Of a stretch of DNA of 64,000 nt, positions 61,976-64,000 are shown in pieces. The stretch lies in NCBI RefSeq assembly GCF_014698965.1, contig NZ_JACXAE010000084.1, positions 1 through 64,000 of the forward strand, in the 5' to 3' direction. Below the pieces are notes generated by a model. It was given only the letters and a program-made list of their open reading frames with translations. It made no database searches and had not been told where the DNA came from. The position numbers and the translations under genes are program-made. Each line of letters opens with the position of its first letter. Position 1 is the stretch's first letter. The DNA comes from Iningainema tapete BLCC-T55 (GTDB lineage Bacteria > Cyanobacteriota > Cyanobacteriia > Cyanobacteriales > Nostocaceae).

Positions 61976-62299
61976 TATGCTCAGGTACAAATTTATCTGT
62001 GTTTATCTGTGTTCATCTGTGGTTAATTACTTTTTCGGTGTACCTCACGTCCGTAAGAACCGCTATAATAATGACAATATAATATGTAATTTTGCTCAGA
62101 GCTACTCCACGGCTATTTCATTTTATTCCTGATCGTCATGTACTCAAGTACATGGCGCGAGTAGCCAAAGTCAGTTAAAACGGACTGCAACTGAAAATTT
62201 TAGTCAGTTTTAACCGCAGCACTAAAAGACTGGAACTTGAGTTATAGGCGAATTGCGATCATAATGAAATAGCCCTACCTGCGCGAAAAGTTTTGTCAG
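61976..62299. repeat. Repeat-rich spacer
   Basis: TATCTGTGTTTATCTGTG plus TTCATCTGTGGTTAATT (about 61993-62028) is a widespread bacterial dispersed repeat. At 62175-62245, AAAACGGACT, GTCAGTTTTAAC and ACTGGAACTTGAGTT form a degraded, inverted version of the double palindrome at 24900-24946. No gene is seen. Confidence 0.5.
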
Positions 62300-62572
62300 T
62301 CAATCAACTTTGACATTATCATTTATCAAAACATTGTAAAAGCGATCGCTAAGTTCTGCATCAACTTGACTAACATCTTGCCATTCTTGACTGAAGTGAA
62401 CCAATTTTTTCGCTTCATCTAAAGATATTTTTTTAATTTCTTTTAGTATTACAATTGACTGAGTTTTTGAACATCCATGTTTTCTTAAAAAGCTAAGGAT
62501 CAACTCTAAATCTTTACCTTCTGCCAGCATATGCTGAGAAGATTCAACCAATAATTCTGTACTTTCCATCAA
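62300..62572 (-). CDS. Small immunity-like protein
   Basis: 90 residues (start Met1 or Met2). LILSFLRKHGCSKTQSIVIL then KISLDEAKKLVHFSQEWQDV resembles the C-terminal fold of ribosomal L7/L12 and a set of small proteins that follow polymorphic toxin ends. It lies 19 bases after the 62592-62915 gene on the same strand, which fits toxin-then-immunity order. Assignment is inference. Confidence 0.5.
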   Translation of the reverse strand: MMESTELLVESSQHMLAEGKDLELILSFLRKHGCSKTQSIVILKEIKKISLDEAKKLVHFSQEWQDVSQVDAELSDRFYNVLINDNVKVD

Positions 62573-62591
62573 ATTTCTCCTAATTGTATTT

Positions 62592-62915
62592 TTAGATTTT
62601 TGTTAGCTCAATATCTATGTTCACATTTTTTCCCACATTAGCCCCACTGACTCGTTTCCCAGTAATTTGTAATCTTTCAAACCCAGCAGCTTTTGCCTCT
62701 TGTACCAATTGATTTTTCAACTCTAGTACTTCTCTAGTTGATAATTCAAATTTCCGAACATCTTTTGGAAAGATAGATATATTCTTCAGCTTAAGTGTTT
62801 TTCCTTCAATACTTACCTCTGCCGCTACTTCCAGAGAACCTTGAGAAGTTGAAAATTCCTTTAAAAGAACTTCTTCATCCCCAAAACCACTAAAACTACT
62901 AGGATTGTTCAGCAT
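62592..62915 (-). CDS. Orphan polymorphic-toxin C-terminal-like protein
   Basis: 107 residues from ATG 62915 (an earlier Met at 62936). FSGFGDEEVLLKEFSTSQGS, VSIEGKTLKLKNISIFPKD, LKNQLVQEAKAAGFERLQIT and GKRVSGANVGKNVNIDIELT resemble, from memory, the last domain of large cyanobacterial Rhs or hemagglutinin-like toxins. No carrier domain is attached. It might be a displaced toxin tip or an unrelated small protein. Confidence 0.5.
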   Translation of the reverse strand: MLNNPSSFSGFGDEEVLLKEFSTSQGSLEVAAEVSIEGKTLKLKNISIFPKDVRKFELSTREVLELKNQLVQEAKAAGFERLQITGKRVSGANVGKNVNIDIELTKI

Positions 62916-63181
62916 TATGTACCAGAATACCTGCAATAAAATTTATAACAGGAAGTGAGAACTGATGACGCTTTTCTCCTCTTTTTCGTCAGGACATCTG
63001 TATTAACAACAGATAACCTTCCATTCTTTTATACCTGTACATTTGCTTTTTCCTTTCGCGTCTGGTTAGAGATATTTCCCCATCTTTAATTATGGCTTGT
63101 TAGACGATTTCGTGAATAGTATCTGTAGAAGGCGTTTTGTAAATTATATTAAGTAAATATCCTCACCAAACCGCCCATCTA

Positions 63182-63493
63182 TCATATTTTTCCGCAACAA
63201 CCTGTATCATTGAGCCGGAACATAGTAAGCTTTGGCTCATGACTGTAACCATATGCCTCTAAAACTTTTTTTGTCACTCCATCAAAAGTTGGGTCAATAA
63301 TATACTCTTGGGTATCCGGGTCTATGGCAATATACCAGTTATGGTGAGCCTCAATCAAACTAGGACGCAGGCGATCAAAAATAACGCGACATCGCGCCGC
63401 TAGCTCTAAGCGCTGTTGCTGACGACTAGCTAATTCTTCCGATGAAATTGGCTTGCGGGGCAAGGTACTGCGTCGCGGTAGTTGTTGTGTCAT
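63182..63493 (-). CDS. Small conserved cyanobacterial protein
   Basis: 103 residues from ATG 63493 (MTQQLPRRSTLPRKP); the upstream extension to 63619 looks non-coding. RCRVIFDRLRPSLIEAHHNW then IAIDPDTQEYIIDPTFDGV and MFRLNDTGCCGKI recur in cyanobacterial hypothetical proteins near TA-like genes. Function unknown. It is divergent from the antitoxin gene by about 130 bases. Confidence 0.6.
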   Translation of the reverse strand: MTQQLPRRSTLPRKPISSEELASRQQQRLELAARCRVIFDRLRPSLIEAHHNWYIAIDPDTQEYIIDPTFDGVTKKVLEAYGYSHEPKLTMFRLNDTGCCGKI

Positions 63494-63626
63494 GGTAATT
63501 TGCCAAAAGTGATTTTTCCTTGGTATTAACCTACAGTTAGCGTTGAAGACTAAGTGCTGAATTTCCCTTTTAAGATTGTAAAATAAAGAAGTCGAGAAGA
63601 TAGGTAATACAAACAGCAAGGTACTG

Positions 63627-63917
63627 ATGACTTACCCGGAACTGCGTCAAAAAATCGAACAGCAACTAGCCCAACTTCCACCCGATCAACTTTTTCTAGT
63701 CAGTGACTTCCTTGATTCCCTCCAAGGCAAAAGTACTACTAGTGAACACTCACTCCATCGGGTTGAACAGTCCGATCCGTGGGTTGAATTTGCTGGTATG
63801 TTCAAAGACGACCCGCTCTTTGATGAATTTGTAGAGGATATGGCTGCTTATCGACGTGAACTGGATGCTGAAGTTGCTGCTAATGAGATCATTTCAGAGG
63901 AGCGCCAATCAGTGTGA
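63627..63917 (+). CDS. VapB-like antitoxin
   Basis: 96 residues. TYPELRQKIEQQLAQLPPDQ then LFLVSDFLDSLQ is a short helical N-terminus typical of cyanobacterial antitoxins; the C-terminal part (PLFDEFVEDMAAYRRELDAE) likely wraps the toxin. It overlaps the next gene's GTG start by four bases, as in VapBC pairs. Confidence 0.75.
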   Translation: MTYPELRQKIEQQLAQLPPDQLFLVSDFLDSLQGKSTTSEHSLHRVEQSDPWVEFAGMFKDDPLFDEFVEDMAAYRRELDAEVAANEIISEERQSV

Positions 63918-64000
63918 GTCGATATATCCTAGATACTGATCATGTTACTCTGTTCCAACATAATAACTCCAAAATTATACAACGTGCCAGAACTGTTGGT
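63914..64000 (+). CDS. VapC-like PIN toxin (partial, runs off the end)
   Basis: 29 codons to the window edge from GTG 63914, overlapping the antitoxin stop (GTGA). SRYILDTDHVTLFQHNNSK is the first strand of a PIN-domain RNase with the first acidic residues (DTDH). The remaining catalytic residues lie outside the window. Confidence 0.8.
   Translation, partial: MSRYILDTDHVTLFQHNNSKIIQRARTVG

Noticed and set aside
1-64000. tRNA, rRNA or intact insertion sequences
   Set aside because: I looked in gene gaps for cloverleaf-like GGTTCGAATCC segments and for transposase motifs and found none I could support.

Overview
The window looks like chromosome of a filamentous, probably Nostocales-type, cyanobacterium. 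Support comes from many HIP1 octamers (gcgatcgc), a cyanobacterial minC-minD-minE set, an NDH-1 NdhH subunit, a CYP120-like P450, a ZiaR/ZiaA-like zinc pair, TIGR03643 and DUF2141 proteins, and short hairpin repeats of the kind common in Nostoc, Scytonema and Tolypothrix genomes (heptamer repeats, GTAGAGACG hairpins, CCCCCCCTGTATCC repeats). Base composition is about 42% GC by eye. No rRNA, tRNA, CRISPR array, intact insertion sequence or prophage was seen.

Layout. 0.3-10.4 kb holds a very repetitive exported Thr/Gly protein with a WGxxG tail, a PAS-Crp regulator, a PBP4-type D,D-carboxypeptidase, an FHA membrane protein, a lipoprotein/histidine kinase pair and a hybrid kinase with a bilin-type GAF cysteine. 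10.4-20.9 kb holds a NurA nuclease, a HAD hydrolase, a restriction-modification pair, a MATE exporter, a SET-domain protein, a decayed ABC-F gene and several small proteins. 20.9-33.7 kb holds a sodium/solute symporter with its small subunit, a degenerate HtrA-like protein coupled to a degenerate response regulator, a zinc-efflux locus, an mntH interrupted by one stop codon, and a Rieske-flavoprotein fusion divergent from a TetR regulator. 33.7-48.8 kb holds fmt, a likely small RNA, minCDE, a four-carbon acid sugar kinase, a DprA-like gene overlapped by a RecQ helicase with a phosphoribosyltransferase tail, and a two-partner-secretion adhesin with two small exported paralogues. 48.9-64 kb is accessory in character: cupin, budA remnant, GNAT, glutamate dehydrogenase, P450, AraC, a divergent NdhH with an AhpD-like protein, SH3/peptidoglycan-binding protein, duplicated DUF2141 proteins, MarR with a strong operator, small orphan toxin/immunity-like genes, a MITE and a VapBC-like pair running off the end.

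Themes. (1) Conflict or DNA-repair modules: DprA-like with RecQ-PRTase, an R-M pair, NurA, TA-like genes. (2) Signalling built from atypical parts: an HtrA fold without His and Ser joined to a receiver without the acidic pair, and a PhnD-like sensor with a kinase. (3) Gene decay: single-codon nonsense interruptions (mntH, a TPR gene), truncations (ABC-F, budA, a beta-barrel). (4) Short palindromic repeats that supply stop codons and have twice entered reading frames without breaking them. The best candidates for something undescribed are the RecQ-PRTase/DprA operon, the pseudo-protease/pseudo-receiver pair, the predicted small RNA near 35.5 kb and the in-frame repeat insertions. All function calls are by reading motifs; no database search was run.
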